Shown here: in pieces, positions 32,648-41,061 of the stretch | Position numbering within the stretch: position 1 is the stretch's first letter | Layout of the letters: every line of letters begins with the position of its first letter | Assembly: GCA_045651985.1 (NCBI GenBank) | Contig: JAZRTK010000026.1 | Span: 124,001-188,000 of the forward strand | Reading direction: 5' to 3' | Length of the DNA stretch: 64,000 bases | Source: SIG710 sp045651985 | Lineage (GTDB): Bacteria > Bacillota > Clostridia > Oscillospirales > CAG-272 | The notes under the pieces: model-generated | Database searches by the model: none | What the model saw: only the letters and a program-made list of their open reading frames with translations | Told to the model about the DNA's origin: nothing | Made by a program: the position numbers and the translations under genes

Positions 32648-33790
32648 TTATTTCTCGCTTTTCAAATCGGTCGGCTCGGACTTTTTTGTGATAATGTCGG
32701 CGGCTTTTGCCTCGTCCATTGTTTTGACACCCGATTCGATAGCGTCGATCTGGTCGAAAAGCCCTGTCAGAGGACGAAGGTGAGGACGCTTGAAAACGCC
32801 TGCGCTGGCAATAAACAGAGCCACGCCCGCAACCAGCATAATGACCGCGGGAACGTACTTTTCAAGGGAGAGCAAGACTGCCGCGCAACCCATTATTCCG
32901 CATACAGAATAGAGGATCCGTACGCTTTTTTTCTGGCCGAAGCCCAGACCGATAAGCCGATGGTGAATGTGACCGCGGTCGGCGGAAAAGGGGGATTTTC
33001 CGTGCAAGATCCGACGGAAAATCGTAAACGTGGTGTCAAGCAGGGGGAGCGCAAAGATCGACAGGGGGATAAGGAAGGAAAGGACCGTTGATGTCTTGAA
33101 GATGCCCTGAACCGAAAGGACCGCCAAGAGGAATCCCAAGGGCTGAGAACCGCTGTCGCCCATAAATATCTTTGCGGGGTGCATGTTAAAGGGCATAAAG
33201 CCCAGACACGCGCCAACGATAATTGCGGTAATAAGGGCCGCCTGCACGTCCCCGACTATAAGAGTGACAAAAAGCAATGAAATGGAACAGATTATGGAAA
33301 CTCCGCAAGCAAGGCCGTCAAGACCGTCGATAAGATTGAGGGCGTTGGTCAGCGCCACGATCCATATGATGGTAATGAGTATAGACCAGTTGCCAAAGGA
33401 GTAAAACTTGTCTCCGATAGATATGAATTCAACGCAAACGCCGTTCAGCGCCACTAAAAGCGCGGCGACGACCTGTATTCCGAGCTTCAGAAAAGCGTTG
33501 AGCGAGAAAATGTCGTCAAAAACGCCCATAACAACCATTATCAGCGTGCCATAGAGAGCAGACGTGATAAAGTTGGAGGGACGGCAGAACGCAAGTATCG
33601 TAAGGCAAATGCCGATAAAAATGGCGACTCCTCCCATTCTGGGGGTGGGGACCTTGTGCATTCTGCGGTCGTCCTTTGGGACGTCCACCGCACGCAGTCT
33701 GTATGCCAGGACTCTTATCAGCGGAGTGCAGCAGTAGGAGAGAAGTCCCGCGCAAAGCGCCGCCATGAGTCCTTGTATCAAAGTTTTCAT
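32648..33790 (-). CDS. WecA/TagO/MraY-family polyprenyl-phosphate sugar-1-phosphate transferase
   Basis: 380 residues with about ten membrane helices. Landmarks of the family: VDVPKDDRRMHKVPTPRMGG near the N-terminus, MGVFDDIF, the Asp-containing ALNLIDGLDGLACG, IFMGDSGSQPLGF, and the cytosolic HIHHRLIGLGF (His-rich loop seen in WecA/TagO, different from MraY). The protein should load a sugar 1-phosphate, typically GlcNAc, from UDP onto undecaprenyl phosphate to begin wall polymer synthesis. It sits between trpS and a hypothetical membrane protein, 30 bases after trpS, on the strand opposite the LCP-sortase operon. Confidence 0.93.
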   Translation of the reverse strand: MKTLIQGLMAALCAGLLSYCCTPLIRVLAYRLRAVDVPKDDRRMHKVPTPRMGGVAIFIGICLTILAFCRPSNFITSALYGTLIMVVMGVFDDIFSLNAFLKLGIQVVAALLVALNGVCVEFISIGDKFYSFGNWSILITIIWIVALTNALNLIDGLDGLACGVSIICSISLLFVTLIVGDVQAALITAIIVGACLGFMPFNMHPAKIFMGDSGSQPLGFLLAVLSVQGIFKTSTVLSFLIPLSIFALPLLDTTFTIFRRILHGKSPFSADRGHIHHRLIGLGFGQKKSVRILYSVCGIMGCAAVLLSLEKYVPAVIMLVAGVALFIASAGVFKRPHLRPLTGLFDQIDAIESGVKTMDEAKAADIITKKSEPTDLKSEK

Positions 33791-33820
33791 GATCGATTAT
33801 CCTTTCTTTTTGAGGACGTA

Positions 33821-34816
33821 TCAGATGAGGAATCCTACCTTTTTCTTGACCTTTGAAAGCGTCTTTTGAGCAAAGTAAGCGGCGGTGTCGGCACCGTTTT
33901 TCATAACAGTCTCAAGGTACGCCTTGTCGGAAAGCAGACGGGCGTGCTCGGTCTGAACGGGTGCCAGAGTGTCCGCAACCGCCTCGCCTACCGCCAACTT
34001 GAAGTCGCCGTAGCCTCGGCCGTCGAACTCGCGCTCAATCTCCTCAAAGCTCTTGCCCGTTACGCAGGAGTAAATGGACATGAGATTGTTGATTCCGTCC
34101 TTGCCCTCGCCGTAGCGAACGCAGGTGTCGCTGTCGGTTACTGCGCGCTTGAATTTTCTTATTATTGTGTCCTTGTCGTCCAGAATGTAAACGATGGCGT
34201 TTGCATTTTCGTCCGATTTGCTCATTTTCTTTGTGGGGTCGGCAAGCGACATGATCTTCATTCCGCTCTTTGAGATAATGGGCTCGGGAATGGTGAAGGT
34301 CTCGGAATAAGCCTGGTTGAAGCGTCCCGCGATGTCACGAGCCAGCTCAACGTGCTGCTTTTGGTCGATTCCCACGGGAACGACGTCTGTCTGGTAGAGC
34401 AGGATGTCTGCCGCCATGAGGGTGGGGTAGGTGAAAAGACCCGCGTTTATGTTGTCGGAATGCTTTGCGCTCTTGTCCTTGAACTGTGTCATGCGCGAAA
34501 GCTCGCCGAACATTGTGTAGCAGTTGAGTATCCATGCAAGCTCGGCGTGAGCGGGCACGTGGGACTGAACGTAAAGCGTGTTTTTCTCGGGGTCAAGACC
34601 CGCGGCGATGTAGAGCGCCAAAGTCTCGTAGGTGCGTCGCCTGAGCTCTGCGGGGACTTGGCGAACGGTAATTGCGTGCATGTCAACCACGCAGTAAAAG
34701 GTCTGGTATTCCTCGCTGTAGCGGGAGAAATTGCGCAGAGCTCCCAAATAGTTACCGATGGTCAGATTTCCGCTTGGCTGAATGCCCGAATAAGAAACTT
34801 TTTTATCTTTCAACAT
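33821..34816 (-). CDS. trpS: Tryptophan--tRNA ligase
   Basis: 331 residues from ATG 34816 (GAGGTACACC upstream; an in-frame start at 34909 would precede the promoter). Class I synthetase: SGIQPSGNLTIGNYLGA contains the HIGH-equivalent, and KKMSKSDENANAI the KMSKS loop; also VVDMHAITV, LAWILNCYTMFGELSRMTQF and PVGIDQKQHVELARDIA, all typical of bacterial TrpRS. The leader from the predicted start is only about 50 bases, so there is no T-box. It heads the operon with the WecA-like gene and a membrane protein. Confidence 0.96.
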   Translation of the reverse strand: MLKDKKVSYSGIQPSGNLTIGNYLGALRNFSRYSEEYQTFYCVVDMHAITVRQVPAELRRRTYETLALYIAAGLDPEKNTLYVQSHVPAHAELAWILNCYTMFGELSRMTQFKDKSAKHSDNINAGLFTYPTLMAADILLYQTDVVPVGIDQKQHVELARDIAGRFNQAYSETFTIPEPIISKSGMKIMSLADPTKKMSKSDENANAIVYILDDKDTIIRKFKRAVTDSDTCVRYGEGKDGINNLMSIYSCVTGKSFEEIEREFDGRGYGDFKLAVGEAVADTLAPVQTEHARLLSDKAYLETVMKNGADTAAYFAQKTLSKVKKKVGFLI

Positions 34817-34874
34817 GGTGTACCTCTTTGTGATTTTCCGTGACGTCGGCGCGGAGATTTGCATATACGGATTT

Positions 34875-34903
34875 ATTATAACATATTGTGGGAAATTTTT
34901 CAA
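34875..34903 (-). promoter_or_regulatory. Promoter of the trpS operon
   Basis: Minus strand TTGAAA (34898-34903), 17-base spacer, TATAAT (34875-34880). Confidence 0.82.
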
Positions 34904-34935
34904 GCACAATCTGAAAATAAGTAAAAAACGGGCAA

Positions 34936-34963
34936 AAAAGGCATACCTTGCGGCATGCCTTTT
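34936..34963 (-). terminator. Terminator of the mutS-like...mrp operon
   Basis: Stem AAAAGGCAT / ATGCCTTTT with a 10-base loop; on the minus strand it is followed by a T run, 9 bases after the mrp stop codon. Confidence 0.82.
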
Positions 34964-34971
34964 CCTTTGAA

Positions 34972-35796
34972 TTACTTGAATGACGCCTCCAGCAGATCGG
35001 CAGCGGGGTCAAGATAGTCGTTTTCCATAAGCTCGATCATGCCGCGGTCGCAAAGTGCCGCCAGCTTGGGATCCATGGGGATCCTGCCAAGCAGAGGATA
35101 ACCGAACTTTCGGCAGATATCCTCAATGTGGCTGTCACCGAACACCTTTATTTCCTTGCCGCAGTCGGGACACTTGACGTAGCTCATGTTTTCAACCACG
35201 CCGAGCACGGGAATGTTCATCATGCTTGCCATGTTTGCCGCTTTTTGTACGATCATTGAAACCAGCTCCTGAGGACTGCTGACGATAATGATCCCGTCAA
35301 GAGGAATGGACTGGAACACGGTCAGAGGGACGTCGCCCGTACCGGGAGGGCAGTCAACGAACATCAGGTCGATGTCGTTCCAGATGGTGTCCTTCCAGAA
35401 CTGCTTTACCGTGCCCGCAATAACAGGTCCGCGCCAAACCACGGGCTCGGTCTCGTTGTCCATGAGCAGGTTGACCGACATTACGTCAATTCCCGTGGTG
35501 GAGGAGGGAGGGATAAGTCCGATATCGTTGCCCGCAACTCTCTCTTTGATGCCGAACGCCTTGGGGATAGAGGGACCCGTGATGTCCGCGTCAAGGATAG
35601 CGCACTTGAAATCGCGTCTTTGCATGTTGACCGCCATCATGGAGGTCACAAGGGACTTACCGACACCGCCCTTTCCGCTGACGACGCCGATAACGTGCTT
35701 TACAGAGCTTAGATCATTTAATGCCTCGATAAGGCTGTCAGGCTGCTTTGAAGCGCAGGCGCTTGAACAGCTTGAACAATCGTGTGTGCAACCCAT
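34972..35796 (-). CDS. mrp: Mrp/NBP35-family Fe-S carrier P-loop ATPase
   Basis: 274 residues. Deviant Walker A GKGGVGKS at 41-48, ADITGPSIPKAFG, VDCPPGTGDVPLT and the C-terminal CxxC in VKCPDCGKEIK, which in Mrp/ApbC binds a bridging 4Fe-4S cluster between two subunits. The first 14 residues carry C-x3-C-x2-C-x3-C (MGCTHDCSSCSSAC), like the N-terminal ferredoxin-type cluster of eukaryotic Nbp35; many clostridial Mrps have this. Role: scaffold or carrier for Fe-S clusters. Last gene of a five-gene operon. Confidence 0.93.
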   Translation of the reverse strand: MGCTHDCSSCSSACASKQPDSLIEALNDLSSVKHVIGVVSGKGGVGKSLVTSMMAVNMQRRDFKCAILDADITGPSIPKAFGIKERVAGNDIGLIPPSSTTGIDVMSVNLLMDNETEPVVWRGPVIAGTVKQFWKDTIWNDIDLMFVDCPPGTGDVPLTVFQSIPLDGIIIVSSPQELVSMIVQKAANMASMMNIPVLGVVENMSYVKCPDCGKEIKVFGDSHIEDICRKFGYPLLGRIPMDPKLAALCDRGMIELMENDYLDPAADLLEASFK

Positions 35797-35830
35797 TTTA
35801 TGTTACCTACCTTTGAAATAAAATTTTGTT

Positions 35831-36547
35831 TTAAAGGGCAAAACCGCCGTCAACGGCGATGATCTGTCCCGTAATAAACGATGCGTTTTCGCTTGCCAGA
35901 AAAAATACAGCGTCCGCCACCTCATCGGGGCGTCCGATACGGCAAAGGGGTGTTTCCTGCGCCAAGGAGTCAAGAGTTTCTTGAGTAAGCGACGCGTTCA
36001 TGTCGGTGTCAATGACCCCCGGGGCTATGCAGTTTATCGTTATAGACGAGGGACCAAGCTCCTTTGCCAAAGCCTTGGTCAAGCCGACCAGACCTGCCTT
36101 TGCGGCGGAATAAAGAGCCTCGCAGGAGGACCCGCAAAGTCCCCAGACCGAGGAGATATTAATTATTCTGCCGTAGTGCTGTGCCACCATGAATTTTGCC
36201 GCCTCGCGGGCACAGACCATGGCGGAAGTCAAATTTGCGGAGATTACCCGATCGATTTGCTCGTCGGTCTCGTCTGAGAAAAGGGAGAAATGACAGACTC
36301 CCGCATTATTTACAAGAACATCAATTCCGCCCATGATCTCCGCCGCCTTTTTCACGGCACCTGCCGCCTGCTTTTTGTCGGTAAGATCGGCGCAGATTGG
36401 CGCGGCGCCTGTTTCTTCTGATAATTTTTCGGCTTCGGAATGACTGCTTTTGTAAACGAAACAGACCGCCGCGCCCTCGTCAGCGAATTTTTTCACGCAG
36501 GCGGCGCCGATGCCGCGCGAGCCGCCGGTTATAAGTATCTTTCTCAT
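35831..36547 (-). CDS. Short-chain dehydrogenase/reductase, FabG-like
   Basis: 238 residues, classical SDR. Cofactor motif TGGSRGIG at 7-14, NNAGV, the catalytic Ser in INISSVWG, YxxxK as LYSAAKAG, and the ending ITGQIIAVDGGFAL. Closest in layout to FabG, 3-oxoacyl-ACP reductase, but as it is away from fatty acid genes the substrate is open; a role with the adjacent aminotransferase is possible. TGG-RGIG suggests NADPH preference. It begins one base after the aminotransferase stop codon, so the two are co-translated. Confidence 0.92.
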   Translation of the reverse strand: MRKILITGGSRGIGAACVKKFADEGAAVCFVYKSSHSEAEKLSEETGAAPICADLTDKKQAAGAVKKAAEIMGGIDVLVNNAGVCHFSLFSDETDEQIDRVISANLTSAMVCAREAAKFMVAQHYGRIINISSVWGLCGSSCEALYSAAKAGLVGLTKALAKELGPSSITINCIAPGVIDTDMNASLTQETLDSLAQETPLCRIGRPDEVADAVFFLASENASFITGQIIAVDGGFAL

Positions 36548-36548
36548 A

Positions 36549-37712
36549 TTACAAGGTTTTTATGAACGCTTCTATGCGCTCAAGTGCCGAGTCGATATGC
36601 TTGATCGAATAAGCGTAGGAGATTCGCGCAAAGCCCTCGCCGTCCTCGCCGAAAGCCGTGCCAGGAACGATGGCGCAGCGAAAGTCGGAGAGAAGCTTTT
36701 GGCAGAAATCTTCGCTTGAAAGCCCGAACTTGCCCACGTTGGGGTACGCGTAGAACGCGCCTTCAGGCTCAAAGCATTCGATTCCCATGTCTCGGAAATT
36801 GGAGAGCAGATAACGGCGGCGACGGTCGTATTCGTCCTTCATGCGCTCAATATCCTCGTCGCCATTCTTTACGGCTTCAATTGCCGCAAATTGGCTTGTA
36901 GTCGGCGCGCACATAATGCAATATTGGTGGATTTTCAGAATCTGCTCAAATATTTCATGAGGCGCGGCAATATAACCCATTCGCCAGCCTGTCATAGCGT
37001 AAGCCTTGGAAAATCCCGAAGCGATAATAGAGCGCTCGCGCATATCTGGCAGAGTAGCAATAGACGTGTGTCGGCGGCCGAAGGTCAGCTCCGAGTAGAT
37101 CTCGTCGGAAAGAATGACGATGTCGGTGTCGCGGACGATGTCAGCGATATCTTCAAGCTCCTCGCGTGTCATGATCGCGCCCGTTGGGTTGTTGGGGTAC
37201 GCCAAAACGATCATTTTCGTTTTTGGGGTTATGGCTTTTTTGAGCATTTCGGGATTGACCTTGAATTTATCCTCGTATCGTGTCTCAAGTGTCACGGGAA
37301 CACCGCCAACCAGACGCACGATAGGATCGTAGCAAACAAAGCAGGGGGTAGGTATAATGACCTCGTCGCCGGGGGTGACACAGGCACGGATAGCCAGGTC
37401 GATAGCCTCGGAGCCACCCACTGTCACAAGCACCTCGTCGGCGCTGTATTTCAGTTCAAAGCGGCGTCGGAGGTATTTGGAGATCTCATTTCGCAGCTCG
37501 TAAATGCCCGCGTTTGAGGTGTAATAGGTCTTTCCCGCCTGAAGACTCTCGATAGCCGCCTCGCGAATGTGCCAAGGGGTGACGAAGTCGGGCTGACCTA
37601 CGGTCAGACCCACCACGTCCTGCATAGAGTCAAGCAGGTCGAAGAATTTTCTTATCCCCGAAGGCTTCAAACCCGTTGCCACGGGAGATAAGACCTTTTG
37701 ATAGTCTATCAT
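36549..37712 (-). CDS. Class I/II PLP-dependent aminotransferase
   Basis: 387 residues, fold type I. The PLP lysine is in ASGFSKAYAMTGWRMGY; other marks are GLTVGQPDFVTP, TYYTSNAGIYELRNEISKYL, YPNNPTGA, and LSDEIYSELTF with the Asp binding the pyridine nitrogen. Pattern close to PatA/AspB-type aminotransferases, with broad amino acid specificity. Its start overlaps the end of the Lrp-type regulator by 4 bases (ATGA), a common pairing in which Lrp senses the amino acid handled by the enzyme. Confidence 0.94.
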   Translation of the reverse strand: MIDYQKVLSPVATGLKPSGIRKFFDLLDSMQDVVGLTVGQPDFVTPWHIREAAIESLQAGKTYYTSNAGIYELRNEISKYLRRRFELKYSADEVLVTVGGSEAIDLAIRACVTPGDEVIIPTPCFVCYDPIVRLVGGVPVTLETRYEDKFKVNPEMLKKAITPKTKMIVLAYPNNPTGAIMTREELEDIADIVRDTDIVILSDEIYSELTFGRRHTSIATLPDMRERSIIASGFSKAYAMTGWRMGYIAAPHEIFEQILKIHQYCIMCAPTTSQFAAIEAVKNGDEDIERMKDEYDRRRRYLLSNFRDMGIECFEPEGAFYAYPNVGKFGLSSEDFCQKLLSDFRCAIVPGTAFGEDGEGFARISYAYSIKHIDSALERIEAFIKTL

Positions 37713-38185
37713 AAGCAGTTTCCTCGTTCGTCCTTTACAGCAGGGCCGTATGTAATGCCCTTGTCCTTGTACGTGCGGAGCACGAAATGGGTGGAGCAGG
37801 ACTGAACGTCCTCAATAGTGGAGAGCTTGTGCGTAACGAAATAGGCAATATCGCGTATCGTTCTGCCCTCGATGATGACTGCAAGGTCGTAGACTCCGCT
37901 CATAAGGTACAGAGAGCGCACCTCGGGATAGCTTGAAAGCTTTTCCGCCACCTTGTCAAAGCCGAAATCGTGCTTGGGAGTGATCTTGACCTCAATGATC
38001 GCGTTTACGAACTCGCGGTCTGTCTTGTCCCAGTCGATAATGGTCTTGTACGCAAGGATAACGCCCTCGTTTTCGTATTTTTCGATAGCCGCCTTAACGT
38101 CTGCCTCGGTCATTTCAAGCATTGCCGCCAGCTGTTTTGGCGTATATGTTGCGTTCTCGTCAAGAAGCTGTAATAATTTATCCAT
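37709..38185 (-). CDS. Lrp/AsnC-family regulator
   Basis: 158 residues: N-terminal winged HTH (KLLQLLDENATYTPKQLAAM, EADVKAAIEKYENEGVI) and C-terminal RAM/AsnC ligand-binding domain (EFVNAIIEVKITPK, VRSLYLMSGVYDLAVIIEGR, THFVLRTYKDKG). Such proteins form octamers that respond to amino acids. It is translationally coupled to the aminotransferase and 5 bases downstream of the MutS-like gene, so it is unlikely to have a separate promoter. Probably it regulates the aminotransferase operon or amino acid metabolism elsewhere. Confidence 0.93.
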   Translation of the reverse strand: MDKLLQLLDENATYTPKQLAAMLEMTEADVKAAIEKYENEGVILAYKTIIDWDKTDREFVNAIIEVKITPKHDFGFDKVAEKLSSYPEVRSLYLMSGVYDLAVIIEGRTIRDIAYFVTHKLSTIEDVQSCSTHFVLRTYKDKGITYGPAVKDERGNCL

Positions 38186-38190
38186 ATGAG

Positions 38191-39810
38191 TTATTGTCCT
38201 TTCTGTTTCAGATTTTTTATGATGCTGTCGTAGGTCAGACCGTACTTTTGGGCGATGTCGCGGGCGTAGCTCTTTCCGTCGGGCTTGGCGCGGACGATCT
38301 TAAATGAGCGCTTGCCTTCCTCGATTCCCGCAACCAAGGTGTCGATACGTGAGCCCCCGTCCTTTTCCACCTGCTCGTTGATCGAATCAATGGCGCTTGC
38401 CAGCTCGTGAAGGTGGGTTGAAAAAAGACAGCGGCAGCCAACCCGTGAAAGTCCGCGCAAAACCTCGGCGGCGATGTAGGACGCCTCGTAGGAGCCCGTG
38501 GACGAGAGAGACTCGTCGAGGAGCACCAGACTGCGCTCTGTAATCTTCTCAAAGATCGCGGTCAGTCTCGCGCACTCCTCGCCAAGACGCCCCTTGTCTA
38601 TGGTGTCGTCGGAGCCTGTGGGGAAGTGGGTGTAGATAGCATCGGCGGGGCTGATGGTTGCCTTCTCTGCAGGCACGAACATACCCAGCTGCATCATGAC
38701 CTGAGCTAAACCTACGGCGCAGGTGATGACCGATTTTCCGCCGCGGTTAGGTCCCGTGAGGACGAAAATTGAATACTCGCCGTCAAAGGCAACGTCGTTT
38801 GGAACTATCTCGTCGTCAATTTTCAGGGCAACGCACGGGTTGTAAAGACCGTCCGCCATGAAAAGACGAGAGCCGTCGGGGGCAATTTCGGGTGTGCAGA
38901 GCGGACAGCCGCGGTCTTTTAATTCGCGCATCATAGACGTTGCGCGGGAGACGAACTCGATCTCGGGCATGAGGTTGAGCAGGAAATCGGTGTTTTCCAA
39001 AACGTAGGACTGTACGATGCGCTTCCATGAGCGCAGAGACGCCTTGTAAACGTCGTTTATAGCGGAGTTGAACGCCAGAGAAAGGGCGGTCTTTTGGGTG
39101 TCCGACTGCTTTTTGCCAAACGGTACGATGTTCGCTATACATGTGTACCCGTCGTCCTTGAAGTTGAGACGCAGGATCTTTTCCAGCACATCCCCCGATC
39201 TGAAGGGCTCGGGGTTTATGGAAAGAACTCCTGCCTCGGTGGCGCGGAGCTGCGCGTCAAGATTGACGCCGATAGTCACGGATCGAATTTCACGCACACG
39301 CGCGGTGAGCTCGGAAAGTTTTTTGTTCAGTTCCTTGTAATAATCGCTCTCGGAGAGCTCGGCAATTTTGTCCGCCAAAGTCTTGAACGCCGCGCTTTTC
39401 AGCTTTTCACGCACGGGAAGCAGACCGCGTGAAAGCACGTCGATGCTTGAGATGTAAAGCTCGATCTCGGTCATGCACATGAGATAATCCTCGGTATTAC
39501 CGCTGTCCGATTCGAGACGGCGAAGCTCGCCTATGTCCGAAAGGACGGGAATGAGGGAGTTGAGAGTCTTTGAAAGGGACTCACATTCAAGCATATCCTC
39601 AAACATCTCCCGACGGTATTTCATGACCGCGGGGTCGCTTGTGAGATATTCGTTTATATCGCTGCTTCGAAGATCGAGAATTTCCAGCAGACCAAGCTGC
39701 TCCAGCTCGTAAAGTGATATATCCGGGGTGTCGCTTCCCGCATAGTGGGCGGCGGCAGACTCGGGCGAGGGATAGAGCAGGCTGAAATTTGTAAGATCGT
39801 TCATTTTCAT
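38191..39810 (-). CDS. MutS-family ATPase lacking the mismatch-recognition domain
   Basis: 539 residues from ATG 39810 (AAGGAAAGGTG upstream; ATG 39804 also possible). The protein has a helical core/clamp region (about 60-320) and the MutS ATPase domain V with Walker A LTGPNRGGKS (TGPN-AGKS in MutS), the acidic Walker B LLDESLSSTGS (DE-G-GTS in MutS), and STHLHELA. There is no N-terminal mismatch-binding domain and no Smr nuclease domain, so it is neither MutS1 nor typical MutS2, but a MutS-related protein of the kind found in Clostridia. Role in DNA repair is unproven. It heads the operon with lrp, aminotransferase, SDR and mrp. Confidence 0.85.
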   Translation of the reverse strand: MKMNDLTNFSLLYPSPESAAAHYAGSDTPDISLYELEQLGLLEILDLRSSDINEYLTSDPAVMKYRREMFEDMLECESLSKTLNSLIPVLSDIGELRRLESDSGNTEDYLMCMTEIELYISSIDVLSRGLLPVREKLKSAAFKTLADKIAELSESDYYKELNKKLSELTARVREIRSVTIGVNLDAQLRATEAGVLSINPEPFRSGDVLEKILRLNFKDDGYTCIANIVPFGKKQSDTQKTALSLAFNSAINDVYKASLRSWKRIVQSYVLENTDFLLNLMPEIEFVSRATSMMRELKDRGCPLCTPEIAPDGSRLFMADGLYNPCVALKIDDEIVPNDVAFDGEYSIFVLTGPNRGGKSVITCAVGLAQVMMQLGMFVPAEKATISPADAIYTHFPTGSDDTIDKGRLGEECARLTAIFEKITERSLVLLDESLSSTGSYEASYIAAEVLRGLSRVGCRCLFSTHLHELASAIDSINEQVEKDGGSRIDTLVAGIEEGKRSFKIVRAKPDGKSYARDIAQKYGLTYDSIIKNLKQKGQ

Positions 39811-39855
39811 CACCTTTCCTTGTGACTTTTGGGGGAAACACTTATAGTTCTTATC

Positions 39856-39884
39856 ATTATAACACACGTATATAAAATTTGCAA
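39856..39884 (-). promoter_or_regulatory. Promoter of the mutS-like-lrp-aminotransferase-SDR-mrp operon
   Basis: Minus strand TTGCAA (39879-39884), 17-base spacer, TATAAT (39856-39861). Confidence 0.8.
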
Positions 39885-39912
39885 TAATTTTCACAAAATT
39901 TGAGCACTCGAC

Positions 39913-39941
39913 TTGATTTTACGCCCCTTGGAGGCTATAAT
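39913..39941 (+). promoter_or_regulatory. Promoter of the uronate isomerase-like gene
   Basis: TTGATT at 39913-39918, 17-base spacer, TATAAT at 39936-39941, about 35 bases before the ATG. Confidence 0.78.
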
Positions 39942-39975
39942 TAAGGTAATAATTTTCGTAAAGGGGATTTTACGA

Positions 39976-41061
39976 ATGAATCTTGATATTTTTGAGCTTT
40001 GCAGTAAGATAGACTTCACGGCTCTGCAGGAAAACCGCCCCATGACCAATATAGCCCAAATTTTGCTTTCGGGCGAGGGTTACGTGCGGACCGCTGTGCG
40101 ACACGCGGGCGTAGAGGAAAAATATATTACGGGGAACGGCTCGGATTTTGAAAAATTCCGTGAGCTTTGCCGTGTTTATCCCTTTTTTGAGGGCAACGTG
40201 GCGCAATACGTTTGCCGCGCTATACTTAGCATGATTTTTGGGATAAAAGAGGCGCTTTCCGTCAATAACTGTGAGAGGATCTGGACGGAAACCGCGGAGC
40301 TTCTTGTAAAAAAACCGCTTGCTCCCGCCGACCTTTTGAAACGTTTCGGCGTGAATAAATTAGGCGTGCTGACCCATATCTCTTGTGCTCTTCCGCCCTT
40401 TGAACAGCTTGATATGACAGCATTTCCCGTTCTTTGCCCCGACTCGGTATTTTCGGTTGGCAAGAGAGGGTATAAGAAGAAATTCACGGCGCTGGAAAAG
40501 GCTTTCGGGGAGAGTATTTCTTGCATTTCTGCCTTTGACGCTGCGCTTATTCACATGACCGAGAGATTCACCCAAAAAGGCTGTAACTTCGCGGTCGTGA
40601 GCGGGCTCTGCGCCGAGGATTTCGGCAAGAGCGACTATTTCCACGCCCAAAACGCGTTGACGCGTGCGATTGCCACAGACGGCAATATTTCTGCCGAAGA
40701 GGCGCGGGATTTCCGACGTTACGCTATCGGCAAATTTCTTGAAAACTGCCGTGAAAAGAAAATAGACGTTCTGCTGGAATTTTCTGCGCCCGAGTTTGAA
40801 ATTCTGCCCGATATCAAGGTTGGATCCTCTGTCGAGCGACGGATTTGGCTGAATTTTTCGGAAAATGAGACCCCCTTGGCAAAAGAAGGGTTTATTGACC
40901 TTCGGGAGGACCTGCAGGAGCAGTTTTCCGCTTATTCAAAACGCTTTGCTATCGGCAATCTCCCGCCATTTTTTGTCGGAAGCGCCAACCTGTGTGAGCT
41001 TTGCTTGCATGAATTTTACCGTTCCGAGCTTCAAAGGTACGCAAAAAAAGATGAAAAATAA
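39976..41061 (+). CDS. Uronate (glucuronate) isomerase-like protein, probable pseudoenzyme
   Basis: 361 residues from ATG 39976 (AAAGGGGA upstream), against about 470 in UxaC. Alignment by memory with E. coli UxaC runs through the first 200 residues: a TG-x-SD-EKF-like stretch (ITGNGSDFEKFRELC), ERIWTETAELLVKKPLAPADLLKRFGV (IWNECNELL...FSARG) at about 100-130, VLCPDSVFSV (the W/FRPD region) and a GC-N/K-VS segment (FTQKGCNFAVVSGLC). The active-site motifs of UxaC are not preserved: no YHCHL at the start, TTDDP is LTHIS, DHALD is VSGLC, and the late RHEYFRR is reduced to CLHEFYRSEL. It is therefore probably not an active isomerase. Its 3' end overlaps the radical SAM gene by 11 bases, suggesting a joint function. 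Confidence 0.6.
   Translation: MNLDIFELCSKIDFTALQENRPMTNIAQILLSGEGYVRTAVRHAGVEEKYITGNGSDFEKFRELCRVYPFFEGNVAQYVCRAILSMIFGIKEALSVNNCERIWTETAELLVKKPLAPADLLKRFGVNKLGVLTHISCALPPFEQLDMTAFPVLCPDSVFSVGKRGYKKKFTALEKAFGESISCISAFDAALIHMTERFTQKGCNFAVVSGLCAEDFGKSDYFHAQNALTRAIATDGNISAEEARDFRRYAIGKFLENCREKKIDVLLEFSAPEFEILPDIKVGSSVERRIWLNFSENETPLAKEGFIDLREDLQEQFSAYSKRFAIGNLPPFFVGSANLCELCLHEFYRSELQRYAKKDEK

Noticed and set aside
34817..34874. Possible T-box leader upstream of trpS
   Set aside because: Predicted transcription starts about 50 bases before the ATG; there is no room for a specifier stem and no T-box sequence.
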